A stretch of DNA of 48,022 bases from an uncultured Mycoplasmatota bacterium (GTDB lineage: Bacteria; Bacillota_I; Bacilli_A; RF39; UBA660), in NCBI GenBank assembly GCA_946490195.1, contig CAMLWN010000004.1, forward strand, positions 1-48,022, written 5' to 3'. Both the position numbers and the translations under genes were made by a program. Below, in pieces: positions 34,333 to 42,696 of the stretch; position 1 is the stretch's first letter, and each line of letters opens with the position of its first letter. The notes under the pieces were generated by a model, which made no database searches, was not told the origin of the DNA, and saw nothing but the letters and a program-made list of their open reading frames with translations.

Positions 34333-36081
34333 AAACCATAAATTAGAAACATTAACATTACTACTAAGTGGAGATGGATCCGGCATATCTAATTTTGCAA
34401 GTGCAGGCAAAGGTATAGCACTTCCAAATACTAAAGCAATTCCTCGTCTCAAAGTCTTTAATCTTTCCAACTCTTCCGTTGTGATACTAGAAGTTATAGA
34501 ATCAATCATTTTGTAATCTTCTGGATGAAAAATTCGAAAAACTAAAAAATTTGAACACTGAGATAAAGCTGTTTTAGAAAGTTCACTAGGTCGCTGCGTA
34601 ATAAATCCCATTAAAACACCATACTTTCTTCCCTCTTTAGTAATTCGATCAAAAATATTATAACCAATTACTTCCGCATCATGATCATTATTTACATATC
34701 GATGAGCCTCTTCCAAAATAATATTAATAGGAAATGAACCTCGATTTTCTAAAGAGGTAGCAAAATCAAAAAACAACTTAGAATACAACTTAGTTAAAAT
34801 TTTTGCAAATCGGTCTTCCATCGAATCCAAATTCACATTAACAATTTGAGCAGTTTCCCCATTTTCTACACGAAATAAACTTTCAACATAATCTTTTTTA
34901 CTAATAACATAAGGATATTCAAAAAACTTCTTATAAGGACCATTAATTAGTTGATGTAAATGAATTTTTAATGTAATTGCCCTTTCATACATAGATACGC
35001 TATTATATACTCCTTCACTTAACAAAGCGAATTCTAAAGCATCATAAATATCTTCTAAAGTATAAACCAAATTAGGAACAACAGCATACTGTTCAGAATT
35101 CGTAAGCTTAAATTGATTAAAAAAATCAATAACTCGACTAATTGCATTAATTTTACCTTGTTCATCAATATTTAAACATTGCCTTACTGTCCTTGTATAA
35201 CCAGGCTCCTTAATTAAACTATTTTCATTTAATTCTTCCGTATGATATTTAGCTAAAATAGATAAGATTTGATCTCGAATCTGACTAGCTTCTTTTCCAC
35301 TTGCTAAAACTTCTAGTAAACAAGTAGCAATAATACTATTTTTATAAGAAACCGCATTTGGATCATCGCTCTTAAAAATTCCAACATATTGTAAAGCCTT
35401 TTCCAAAATCGGAATCAAAAAAGGATCTTCAACATTTAATAAAATTGCTAAATCATCCGCATCTAAAAAATATGGAGGAATAGTAATTACATTAGCAATA
35501 TCCTCTTTTTTATTTTGAAAATTCTTCACATGAATTCCAGAAATATTTGGAAAATTTTTAAAAGCATTTTGATACTCTCCATATACATCAAACAGAATGA
35601 TATGAGCATTTTTAGGTGGATTTTGATTAAAATAAAAAACATTTTGAATTAATCTAGCAACTCCACAAGATTTACCAAAACCAGAATTTCCTATAATAGC
35701 AAAATGATTAGAAAAAAAATCATTTAAATTTACTGTAACTTTAAAATTATCATATAAAGTCGAAGTTCCAATCAAAAGTGTATCTTTACTATGATAATTC
35801 TGCTTACCAATAAAAGTTTCTAATTCTTGAGCAGTAACAATTCGAGGGGAACTGGTTAATTTAGGAGCTTTATAAATTCCTGCAATAAAACCACCATTTA
35901 CAATTTCACCAATCAAAAAGATAATAAAATGTTCTTTTTTTACTTCAACAATTTTACCAATAATTATCCGATTATCTTCAGCAAAAGAAACATGTATTCC
36001 TTTTAAAAATAAAGGAATCTGCCCACTTAAATTTTCTATTGTAATTGTATTTTCACTTGCATTAAGAATTTTTCCAAACAT
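34330..36081 (-). CDS. HerA/DUF87-type ATPase
   Basis: 583 residues. HerA-like ATPases are hexameric DNA translocases, in archaea acting with NurA nuclease in end resection. An N-terminal HAS-barrel region (about 1-100) precedes Walker A (AIIGNSGFGKSCGVARLI), a HerA-style ILFDVYGEYQNAF, Walker B (INIILEEAHRYV) and the arginine-finger region KEGRKYGVLMGFITQRPSELSKTALSQCSNFLVFR. ATG 36081 follows AGGGTGATTGGTT; a TTG two codons upstream is unlikely. It is monocistronic; no NurA, Sir2 or restriction-type partner adjoins, so its role is open. Confidence 0.85.
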   Translation of the reverse strand: MFGKILNASENTITIENLSGQIPLFLKGIHVSFAEDNRIIIGKIVEVKKEHFIIFLIGEIVNGGFIAGIYKAPKLTSSPRIVTAQELETFIGKQNYHSKDTLLIGTSTLYDNFKVTVNLNDFFSNHFAIIGNSGFGKSCGVARLIQNVFYFNQNPPKNAHIILFDVYGEYQNAFKNFPNISGIHVKNFQNKKEDIANVITIPPYFLDADDLAILLNVEDPFLIPILEKALQYVGIFKSDDPNAVSYKNSIIATCLLEVLASGKEASQIRDQILSILAKYHTEELNENSLIKEPGYTRTVRQCLNIDEQGKINAISRVIDFFNQFKLTNSEQYAVVPNLVYTLEDIYDALEFALLSEGVYNSVSMYERAITLKIHLHQLINGPYKKFFEYPYVISKKDYVESLFRVENGETAQIVNVNLDSMEDRFAKILTKLYSKLFFDFATSLENRGSFPINIILEEAHRYVNNDHDAEVIGYNIFDRITKEGRKYGVLMGFITQRPSELSKTALSQCSNFLVFRIFHPEDYKMIDSITSSITTEELERLKTLRRGIALVFGSAIPLPALAKLDMPDPSPLSSNVNVSNLWF

Positions 36082-36186
36082 AACCAATCACCCTATTTAT
36101 TCTCCTAAATTGTATCATACTTTTCTTCTAAAGAAAACACTTACTTAAAAAATTCCTTTTCGAACATTTTAGCTAAAAGCTCTTTT

Positions 36187-36231
36187 TTTTATAAAAAAAT
36201 GCAACGAAAAAGAAGGTATTCCCTTCCTCGT
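36187..36231 (-). terminator. terminator of the small membrane protein pair
   Basis: AACGA-GGAAGG ... CCTTC-TTTTTCGTT can pair with a small internal loop and is followed by TTTTTTT in the minus direction. Confidence 0.6.
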
Positions 36232-36350
36232 TAGAATAAGATTCCACCTAGAATAATTGCAAGTAAGATATATAAAACCAAGATAATAAACGCACTAGTG
36301 TGACATCCAGTTCCACCACATCCTGGTTCTTTATTTTTGCAGCAATTCAT
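36231..36350 (-). CDS. 39-residue YjcZ-like small membrane protein
   Basis: A Cys/Gly-rich head (MNCCKNKEPGCGGTGCH) is followed by one hydrophobic helix (AFIILVLYILLAIILGGILF). This is the plan of YjcZ-family small proteins, often annotated as sporulation-associated. GGAGG lies 7 nt before ATG. It forms a tandem pair with the next entry, with the same MNCC start. Confidence 0.75.
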   Translation of the reverse strand: MNCCKNKEPGCGGTGCHTSAFIILVLYILLAIILGGILF

Positions 36351-36380
36351 AAGACACCTCCTTTTTAATAATTTAAAGAC

Positions 36381-36470
36381 TTAAATGAATGCTCCTACAA
36401 TTAAGATTAGTAAAATAAATAATACCAAAATGATTGCAGGTCCAAGTTCATTTTCACGACAGCAGTTCAT
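36381..36470 (-). CDS. 29-residue YjcZ-like small membrane protein
   Basis: MNCCRENELGP followed by a single helix (AIILVLFILLILIVGAFI), close to YjcZ-type sequences. GGAGGG lies 8 nt before ATG. It is 30 bp upstream of its 39-residue paralogue; both share the MNCC start and the ILVL.ILL helix core, suggesting duplication. Confidence 0.75.
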   Translation of the reverse strand: MNCCRENELGPAIILVLFILLILIVGAFI

Positions 36471-36599
36471 AAAACTCCCTCCTTTATTTGTCTTTTCAAT
36501 ATAGTTTATGGTTAATTTTTTAAATGGTGCATACATAAAAACTTGTATTTCTAAAGGCAAATTGATATAATATTTATGTTTTATGAATGGAGTGAAATA

Positions 36600-37613
36600 A
36601 TGAAAAACAAAACAAAAAAAATTGTCATTCTTGGTGCTTGCACTCTTCTATTATGTGGATGTGGAAAAGAAATTCCTACACTATCAGATGGTAGTCAAGC
36701 TGTTGTAAGTTTTAATGAAGGTACGGAAAGCATCTCAGCTAATCAATTATACGAAAAAATGAAAGAAAATTATTCATTAAATGCCATTTTAACATTAATG
36801 GATACAGAAATTCTAGAAAAGAAATATCCTGATGATTTAGAAGATGCAAGAGAACAAGCAAAAAGTACTATTGATTCTTTAATAGATACCTACGGTGAAA
36901 ATCAAGTCATTGCAATGTATGGTTCTACTGAAAGTGGTGAAGAAACACTTTATTTAAGTAATTTAAGAAACAAAGCTATTTTAGATTATGGAAAATCTCT
37001 AGTAAATGAAGATGAAATTAATTCATATTATGAAAAAAACATTTACGGAGATGTAACTGTTGATCATATTTTAATTACAACAGGTGTAACTGAAGATACT
37101 TCAGATGAAGATAAAACAAAATTAGAAGAAGAAGCAAAAAATAAAGTAAACACAATTATTTCTGAATTAGATAAAGCAGAAGACAAATTAGCTAGATTTA
37201 AAGAACTTGCAGCCGAATACTCAGAAGATGAAGCGACAAAAAATAACGGTGGTAGTCTAGGCGCTATTAACACAGGAACTTTATCAAGTAGTTATGATGA
37301 AATTTTAGAAGCTGCAAGAAAACTAAATGATGGAGAATATTCTAAAGAAATCATTACAACAAGTTTAGGATATCATGTTATCTTCCGTGAAAGTAGCAGC
37401 GAAAAACCTTCTTTGGAAGATAAAAAAGATGAAATTACAGAAACATTAGCAAACGAAAAATTATCAGATGATCAAACTCTTCAAGTAACTGCTTTAGATG
37501 AACTTCGTAAAGAATATGGAATGACAATTAACGATACAGATATTGCAGATAAATATTCAGCTTATATAACTAATCAAATCGCAAGTATCAAAGCACAATC
37601 TTCAAGCAATTAA
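36600..37613 (+). CDS. PrsA-like foldase lipoprotein with parvulin domain
   Basis: 337 residues from ATG 36600 (GGAG 7 nt upstream; the longer frame from 36576 lacks an SD). A signal peptide with lipobox-type TLLLCGC would lipidate the Cys near residue 20. After an N-terminal SurA-like helical region, a parvulin peptidyl-prolyl isomerase domain spans about 140-240 (VDHILITTG, FKELAAEYSEDEATKNNGGSLGAINTG, ITTSLGYHVIF). PrsA folds exported proteins at the membrane-wall interface. A terminator follows. It is single and divergent from the small membrane pair. Confidence 0.88.
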   Translation: MKNKTKKIVILGACTLLLCGCGKEIPTLSDGSQAVVSFNEGTESISANQLYEKMKENYSLNAILTLMDTEILEKKYPDDLEDAREQAKSTIDSLIDTYGENQVIAMYGSTESGEETLYLSNLRNKAILDYGKSLVNEDEINSYYEKNIYGDVTVDHILITTGVTEDTSDEDKTKLEEEAKNKVNTIISELDKAEDKLARFKELAAEYSEDEATKNNGGSLGAINTGTLSSSYDEILEAARKLNDGEYSKEIITTSLGYHVIFRESSSEKPSLEDKKDEITETLANEKLSDDQTLQVTALDELRKEYGMTINDTDIADKYSAYITNQIASIKAQSSSN

Positions 37614-37617
37614 AAAG

Positions 37618-37641
37618 ATGGTTAATAAAACCATTTTTTTT
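37618..37641 (+). terminator. terminator of the PrsA-like gene
   Basis: ATGGTT/AACCAT stem, loop AATAA, then eight Ts, just after the stop. Confidence 0.8.
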
Positions 37642-37705
37642 ATTCAAAAATTTTCTCTATTAATTTTCTCTTACAACGGAAAATGATAGAATTTTTTATA
37701 AAAAA

Positions 37706-38365
37706 TTATTCTTCTATAAAATCTTTTAATTTTCTTGTATTCCTAGGATGCCTCATTTTAAGTAATGCTTTTTTCTCTTGTCTTGCTATTACAGATTGAG
37801 AACATCCAAATATCTCTGCTACTTCCTCTTGCGTTTTTTTATATGTTTCATCAAGACCATATCGCAATAAAATAATTTGTTGTTCCCTAGATGTCAAACA
37901 TTGTAGAGCTTCGCGAACAATATCTATTTTTATTTCAGATATTACATCTTCTATTAATTGTTCAGTATCAGTACCAACAAGCTCTTCAATTCTCATTTCC
38001 TTTCCATCTTTGTTTTGACCTATTGGCTGATCAAAACTTAATACATGACTGTGTTTATGATATTTTTTCAATTCCATCTTCATACAATTTTCAATTGCTA
38101 CGGAAATATAAGAAGTAAAACCTTCAATAGCTCTTTCTTTATAATCAAACTTATTGATCGCATTTAACAAACCTACATTACCAGCTGATTGTAATTCTTC
38201 GAATGTTAAACCTTTTCCCATATATTTTTTAGCAAAAAAAACGACCAATCCACTATTACTAATTATTAGAATTTCTAAGGCATTTTTATCATTAAGTTCT
38301 CGCCATGCTCTCAAACACTTATTTGTTTCATCGAAAGTTAATATTTTAGCCATTACTTTCATCAT
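37706..38365 (-). CDS. sigma-70 family RNA polymerase sigma factor
   Basis: 219 residues. Region 2 (GLVVFFAKKYMGKGLTFEELQSAGNVGLLNAINKFDYKERAIEGFTSYISVAIENCMK) and region 4 (ALQCLTSREQQIILLRYGLDETYKKTQEEVAEIFGCSQSVIARQEKKALLKMRH) are clear; region 3 is reduced. It is close in plan to sporulation-type or phage-type sigma factors of 200-240 residues. Starts at 38365, 38362 or 38353 are possible; all overlap the upstream gene and none has a strong SD. It is last of a three-gene cassette. Confidence 0.88.
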   Translation of the reverse strand: MMKVMAKILTFDETNKCLRAWRELNDKNALEILIISNSGLVVFFAKKYMGKGLTFEELQSAGNVGLLNAINKFDYKERAIEGFTSYISVAIENCMKMELKKYHKHSHVLSFDQPIGQNKDGKEMRIEELVGTDTEQLIEDVISEIKIDIVREALQCLTSREQQIILLRYGLDETYKKTQEEVAEIFGCSQSVIARQEKKALLKMRHPRNTRKLKDFIEE

Positions 38366-39404
38366 TCTTTCTTTTTCTTATTAATCTTTTCTGAAAACCT
38401 AGCTCTTCAGCTTTAGCACCAACTGCCTTTGATGTCCTTCCTAGAACCTCTGCTATTTCTGAATAAGTCATATTTTCATAATTTTCTCTTAAGTATTTTA
38501 ATTCTTTACCCTTCCAAAATTGTGGAAGCATATAACTGTACCCCATATTTCTAAGCAAATTTGCAACTGACCATTCACTTCTGTTTATAATTCTAGCAAT
38601 TTCTACATAACTCTTACCAGATTCAAATAAATTTCCTGCTTGTTTTATTTCTTCTTCAGTCCATTTGCGATACCAAAGAGGATTTTCTTTAATATCCCTA
38701 ATTCTTTTTTCTTTTAACCATTCAGGTTCAATACCAAGCATATTTTTTTCAACACATCTAGAATCCCATTCATTTTGATTATTCTCTAAAAAATCCATTA
38801 AATCATTCCACGAAATAACATAATATGTCATATTATTCGTTAACCTTTTCTTTTTTAAATTTAACCCTAAGTCAACCCATGTAGTTGTAATTCTATCACG
38901 AGTAACATTGAGTAAATCACACATATCAGATACTGTAATAAGTTCATAATTATTTCTAATCATAGGTCCAAGACCCATTCTTACTGCTTTAACTTTTAAA
39001 GAAAAAACTGTTCTTTTCATATTTTTTGCTATAGTTTCAATGGAAGTAGTTCCCCATAAATCAGATAATAAAGTTTCTTCCTCTTCTGTCCATTTTCTTC
39101 TGTCTTGTATTAAAGTTATTCCCAATTTTCTGGCTTTTAGATAAATAGCATTTTCCGTTTTATTCATAATTTTTGCTATTTCAGAGTAATGATATTTATC
39201 AGATAACAATTTTAATGTTTCTATCTCTTCCTTTGTCCACTCTTTAGATTTAGGTATTTCTAACCCATGCTCTTCGGCTATTTTACAAACTGCGTACCAA
39301 GTACAGCCAAACTTCTTCTTCATACTATGTGGAGATTCCTTTCCCCAATTACTTATTATATATTGTATTTCCGCATCTGTAAATTCATATGGTTTTCCAC
39401 GCAT
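38346..39404 (-). CDS. Myb/SANT-like multi-HTH DNA-binding protein
   Basis: 352 residues from ATG 39404 (AGAAGG about 10 nt upstream; the GTG before it overlaps the SD). It has five or so trihelical repeats of about 45 residues: W(T/K).EE....L.....Y.EIAKIMN(K/R)(T/S).......R.LG. The clearest are at about 6-50, 55-95, 102-145, 242-285 and 293-335 (KWTEEEIKQAGNLFESGKSYVEIARIINRSEWSVANLL; SEIAEVLGRTSKAVGAKAEELGF). A central MerR/excisionase-like helix-turn-helix (ITVSDMCDLLNVTRDRI) lies near 155. Many repeats in one chain suggest an extended binding site. It overlaps the sigma gene. Confidence 0.7.
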   Translation of the reverse strand: MRGKPYEFTDAEIQYIISNWGKESPHSMKKKFGCTWYAVCKIAEEHGLEIPKSKEWTKEEIETLKLLSDKYHYSEIAKIMNKTENAIYLKARKLGITLIQDRRKWTEEEETLLSDLWGTTSIETIAKNMKRTVFSLKVKAVRMGLGPMIRNNYELITVSDMCDLLNVTRDRITTTWVDLGLNLKKKRLTNNMTYYVISWNDLMDFLENNQNEWDSRCVEKNMLGIEPEWLKEKRIRDIKENPLWYRKWTEEEIKQAGNLFESGKSYVEIARIINRSEWSVANLLRNMGYSYMLPQFWKGKELKYLRENYENMTYSEIAEVLGRTSKAVGAKAEELGFQKRLIRKRKNDESNG

Positions 39405-39419
39405 AAAATACACACCTTC

Positions 39420-40223
39420 TCAATATTTTTTTATTTTTTCAATAACTCTTTCGTAAGATAACTCCTCATTATTATATTTATCAATAGCATCATATATAGT
39501 TTCAGAATAAACTTTATCTGTAGGTAATCCAACTTCAAACAATAAATTTTGAGGTATACCTTCACAATTATAATTATATTCTAACAAATATTTTTTTAAA
39601 GTATCATGTACAATTGATTCCCCTTTAGGTTTAAAAGACAAATTATAAATATGTTGTAACTCTATAAAATTTAAAAATTCATATCCCTGATACATATCTA
39701 CAAGTTCACGAAGAGCATCAATATTAGCTTGTCTTTCAAAATAAGCGTGTTCATTTATTCTTAATAAATTGATTTGAAGTCTTATTGCTTTCAAAATCTC
39801 TTTTAAAGGAAAGCGCCTAAGACAACTGGTATCATGATGTAATCTATTAATTTCTGAATACATCTCTAATCCGTTTTGCTGCCAGCTATGAGAACACTCA
39901 TGAAATATTATAAGTAATGCTATAAAATTACAATATTTACTCATGTTTTTATCTGAAAAATCCGAAAACCAATCTTTGACATTTATTTTAATATATTTCA
40001 TAAATAAATCTATATGAAAATACATTATTCCAAATTCTGTAAATGCTACTCTTCCTTTTTTTTCATCTACAAATTTATATTTTAATGATTGTTTAAAAGC
40101 TTCTTCTTTTTGTATTGTTATTAGAATTTCATTTATAAAATTCACATCAACTAATTGATTTCTTTTTTCATAATAATCACGAATATCTATAATTTTCTCC
40201 TTTGTTGAAGTTGACAGAATCAT
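39420..40223 (-). CDS. HExxH zinc metalloprotease-like protein
   Basis: 267 residues from ATG 40223 (AAGGAGG 7 nt upstream). IIFHECSHSWQQ is an HExxH zinc site, and EHAYFERQANIDALREL about 65 residues later offers the third ligand (ExxA/D pattern), as in ImmA/IrrE or neutral zinc peptidases. No signal peptide or membrane helix, so it acts in the cytoplasm. First gene of the cassette with the Myb-like and sigma factor genes; the logic (protease plus DNA-binding protein plus sigma) recalls ImmA-type relief of repression, but that is inference. Confidence 0.7.
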   Translation of the reverse strand: MILSTSTKEKIIDIRDYYEKRNQLVDVNFINEILITIQKEEAFKQSLKYKFVDEKKGRVAFTEFGIMYFHIDLFMKYIKINVKDWFSDFSDKNMSKYCNFIALLIIFHECSHSWQQNGLEMYSEINRLHHDTSCLRRFPLKEILKAIRLQINLLRINEHAYFERQANIDALRELVDMYQGYEFLNFIELQHIYNLSFKPKGESIVHDTLKKYLLEYNYNCEGIPQNLLFEVGLPTDKVYSETIYDAIDKYNNEELSYERVIEKIKKY

Positions 40224-40245
40224 TTTCATTCCTCCTTGGCTATCT

Positions 40246-40274
40246 AGTATAACAACATTTTATAAACAAGTAAA
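40246..40274 (-). promoter_or_regulatory. promoter of the metalloprotease-Myb-sigma cassette
   Basis: In the minus direction -35 TTTACT and -10 TATACT are separated by 17 nt, with extended -10 (TGT). It lies 23 bp upstream of the metalloprotease ATG. Confidence 0.7.
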
Positions 40275-40725
40275 TCATTAATTTTTTTAGGTTTAATCAA
40301 CCTAAAATTCACAGCATTTTCAGTTACTAGTGTAAAATTCAAAAAATATTATTCTGTTAACAACAAATGCTATTTAATTAAATTTTCTATTACAAATTCA
40401 CCTGATTGTAACGTTCCATCTTTAATTTTTTGCTTTAAAGCATTCTAGTTTTGAATCTATCAATTTAATATTGTTCTACTAAGCAATTTTAGAGATTTGA
40501 ACAGATATTTTAAATAAACAAGTTCATTCCAAGTTTTTATTTTAATATTCTTTCTTAACTCCTTGATTTTCTATTCAGTTCACTAAAATTTTTACTCCTC
40601 TTTCTTTTACCACTTATTCCCAAAATCTTATTCCCTAATAACTCTATAGTGTATAGAATTTTTTATTAAAATATCCATACACAATTAGCAACTTTAGTAC
40701 AATTATCTATCTCATAAAATAACAA
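40275..40725. other. 450-bp non-coding gap with a possible gene remnant
   Basis: Very A+T-rich. Minus-strand bases about 40380-40450 read ALKQKIKDGTLQSGEFVIENLIK before a stop, a protein-like tail without start or SD, possibly a relic. I see nothing else supportable here. Confidence 0.3.
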
Positions 40726-41487
40726 TCATTCTTTTTCAAAAATTTTTTCAATCTCTTCACTACTATATCCTCTTTGATAAAGTTTTCTTTTAACTTGCCA
40801 AACAAGTGCATTTCCATCATATTTAGAAGAAAGTTTTTTCAAATACTTTTCCTTTTCTTTAAGTAACACATTCTCATCTATCTCTATAGAATAATTTTCC
40901 AAAATAGACTCAATCATACTCATACTATATCCATAAGTATAGATATACATTATGAGTTTCTTTTTAAAAAGTTTTTCACTTTCTTTCTTTTGAATTCCTT
41001 CTCTCTTTTTTACAATCTTTAAAATTCGTTCTTGCCAAACTTTATCAGAAATTTCATCAAGTAAAGAGTAATCTAAAATTCCTAATTTTTCTAATTCTTT
41101 TTTGATTTTAAAAGGACCATTTAAAGTTAAAGACAATTGATCATGAAGAAAAGCCTCTAAAAATTTTTGGTCATTAACATAATCCTCTTTTTCTAATTTT
41201 TCTAAAACAAAATCTCGACACTCTTTAGAATATTCTTTTCTTTTTAAAAAATCATCTACTTCTTTTCTACTACGCATTTTTCTAGTTAAATATTTCAAAG
41301 CTTCATAGTATCCCTCTAACAAAAAATTTTCTTTCTTTATTTTTTCTAATTCTTTATCCGAAATATTTTTTTTAAGAAGCAAATCATATTTTAAAACAAG
41401 TTCTTCATAAATAGATATTTCACTATGATTATTTAAAAAAGCCGTATATAAATTTTTCTTTTCTTTTTTCCATTTAAGTATTTGCAT
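40726..41487 (-). CDS. recX: RecA regulator RecX
   Basis: 253 residues from ATG 41487 (GAGGGA about 6 nt upstream; the longer frame is ignored). RecX modulates RecA filaments. The family pattern of three-helix repeats is visible: ALKYLTRKMRSRKEVDDFLKRKEYSKECRDFVLEKLEKEDYVNDQKFLEAFLHDQ, and later WQVKRKLYQRGYSSEEIEKIFEKE, with long form similar to Bacillus RecX. Confidence 0.87.
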   Translation of the reverse strand: MQILKWKKEKKNLYTAFLNNHSEISIYEELVLKYDLLLKKNISDKELEKIKKENFLLEGYYEALKYLTRKMRSRKEVDDFLKRKEYSKECRDFVLEKLEKEDYVNDQKFLEAFLHDQLSLTLNGPFKIKKELEKLGILDYSLLDEISDKVWQERILKIVKKREGIQKKESEKLFKKKLIMYIYTYGYSMSMIESILENYSIEIDENVLLKEKEKYLKKLSSKYDGNALVWQVKRKLYQRGYSSEEIEKIFEKE

Positions 41488-41518
41488 AATATCCCTCGTA
41501 TAAAGTATAGAAAAAAAG

Positions 41519-41547
41519 AGAAAAAAAAGCAAGCGATTAGCTTACTT
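41519..41547 (-). terminator. terminator of the FAD/2Fe-2S redox operon
   Basis: AAGTAAGC/GCTTGCTT stem (one G-U) with loop TAATC and eight Ts in the minus direction. Confidence 0.85.
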
Positions 41548-42696
41548 AATAGGAACTTCAATTGTCACGTCACTCAAGGGATAAGTCACACATGGATGAA
41601 TATAATGAGCTTCTTTATCAGCTTCATGAACACAAGAGTCCTCTGTTTTTACTTCACCACTTAAAAGTTTACTTCTACAAAATCCACACTCTCCAACCGT
41701 ACAATGAGCTAAAGTTTTTACTCTTCCCTTTTCCATACTTTGAAGTAAAGTTTCTTTTCCATTACAAGGAATTGTAAGGGTTTTATCATTCATTTTAATA
41801 GTCAACTGAAAATTCTGTTCAACTAAATCTTCTGGAATTTCCCTAAAAATTTCATGACGAATAAATTTATTAGGTATATCCAATTTTTTAAAAATTTCAT
41901 TTAATGAAAAATACATTTTAATAGGTCCACTTACAAAAAAACTTTTATTTTCAACGCCTACTTGTAAAATTTTCTCTTCATCAATAAATCCATAAGCATA
42001 ATCACTTCGTTTTTGTTCACTTAATACATATATCACTTTAATTTTTTTGTTTTTAGAACATATCTCATCAATTTCTTTTTTAAAAATCAAATCAAATTCA
42101 CTTTTTGCACCATAGAACAAAGTAAGAGAATGAATTTTTTCTAAAAATTTCTGATTTTGTAAAAAAGCCATAAAAGGAGTTATTCCACTACCACCCGCAA
42201 GAAAAACTACGTCTTTACTATCACGTAAAGGCTGATATGTAAAATGTCCAAAAGGACCCAAAAGATTAAAAGTACTTCCAACTTCACATTCATGAAATAA
42301 ATAAGTAGATACTATACCATTTTTTTCTTTTTTCACAGTAATTCGATACATTTCTAAAGAATTTGGAGAACTACTAATTGAATAAGGTCTTTTATAAGTT
42401 CTACCATCAATAGTAACAGCTAAAGTTACATACTGTCCAGCTAAAAAAGGTGGCATAGATTCTAATTTAACCGGTTTTAAATAAAAAGATTTTGTATCTT
42501 CCGTTTCCTTAACAATATGAAAAACTTGAACCTTTATTCCTTTTGGATGCAAAATTCCAGCTAAAGTATTCGTTAAAGAAGAATCTTTAACCGAAGTACT
42601 CGCCGATTTTTCAATTTCTTTTTCTCTTTCTTCACCTAAATTCTTAAATTTTAGCATATCAAGCTTTGCATTCATACCAATTTTAAACTCTTTCAT
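41542..42696 (-). CDS. ferredoxin-reductase-type flavoprotein with C-terminal 2Fe-2S domain
   Basis: 384 residues from ATG 42696 (GGGGAG 7 nt upstream). After an N-terminal 50-residue extension, the FAD domain has RTYKRPYSISSSP (RxYS), the NAD(P) domain has FLAGGSGITPFMAFL and FFVSGPIKMYF, and the C-terminal plant-type ferredoxin domain has AHCTVGECGFCRS and a later IHPCVT (C-x4-C-x2-C...C). This is the layout of HCR/flavohemoprotein-like NAD(P)H oxidoreductases that pass electrons to a partner oxygenase or desaturase. It overlaps the upstream FAD gene by 14 bases, so the adjacent FAD enzyme is the likely partner. Confidence 0.9.
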   Translation of the reverse strand: MKEFKIGMNAKLDMLKFKNLGEEREKEIEKSASTSVKDSSLTNTLAGILHPKGIKVQVFHIVKETEDTKSFYLKPVKLESMPPFLAGQYVTLAVTIDGRTYKRPYSISSSPNSLEMYRITVKKEKNGIVSTYLFHECEVGSTFNLLGPFGHFTYQPLRDSKDVVFLAGGSGITPFMAFLQNQKFLEKIHSLTLFYGAKSEFDLIFKKEIDEICSKNKKIKVIYVLSEQKRSDYAYGFIDEEKILQVGVENKSFFVSGPIKMYFSLNEIFKKLDIPNKFIRHEIFREIPEDLVEQNFQLTIKMNDKTLTIPCNGKETLLQSMEKGRVKTLAHCTVGECGFCRSKLLSGEVKTEDSCVHEADKEAHYIHPCVTYPLSDVTIEVPIK

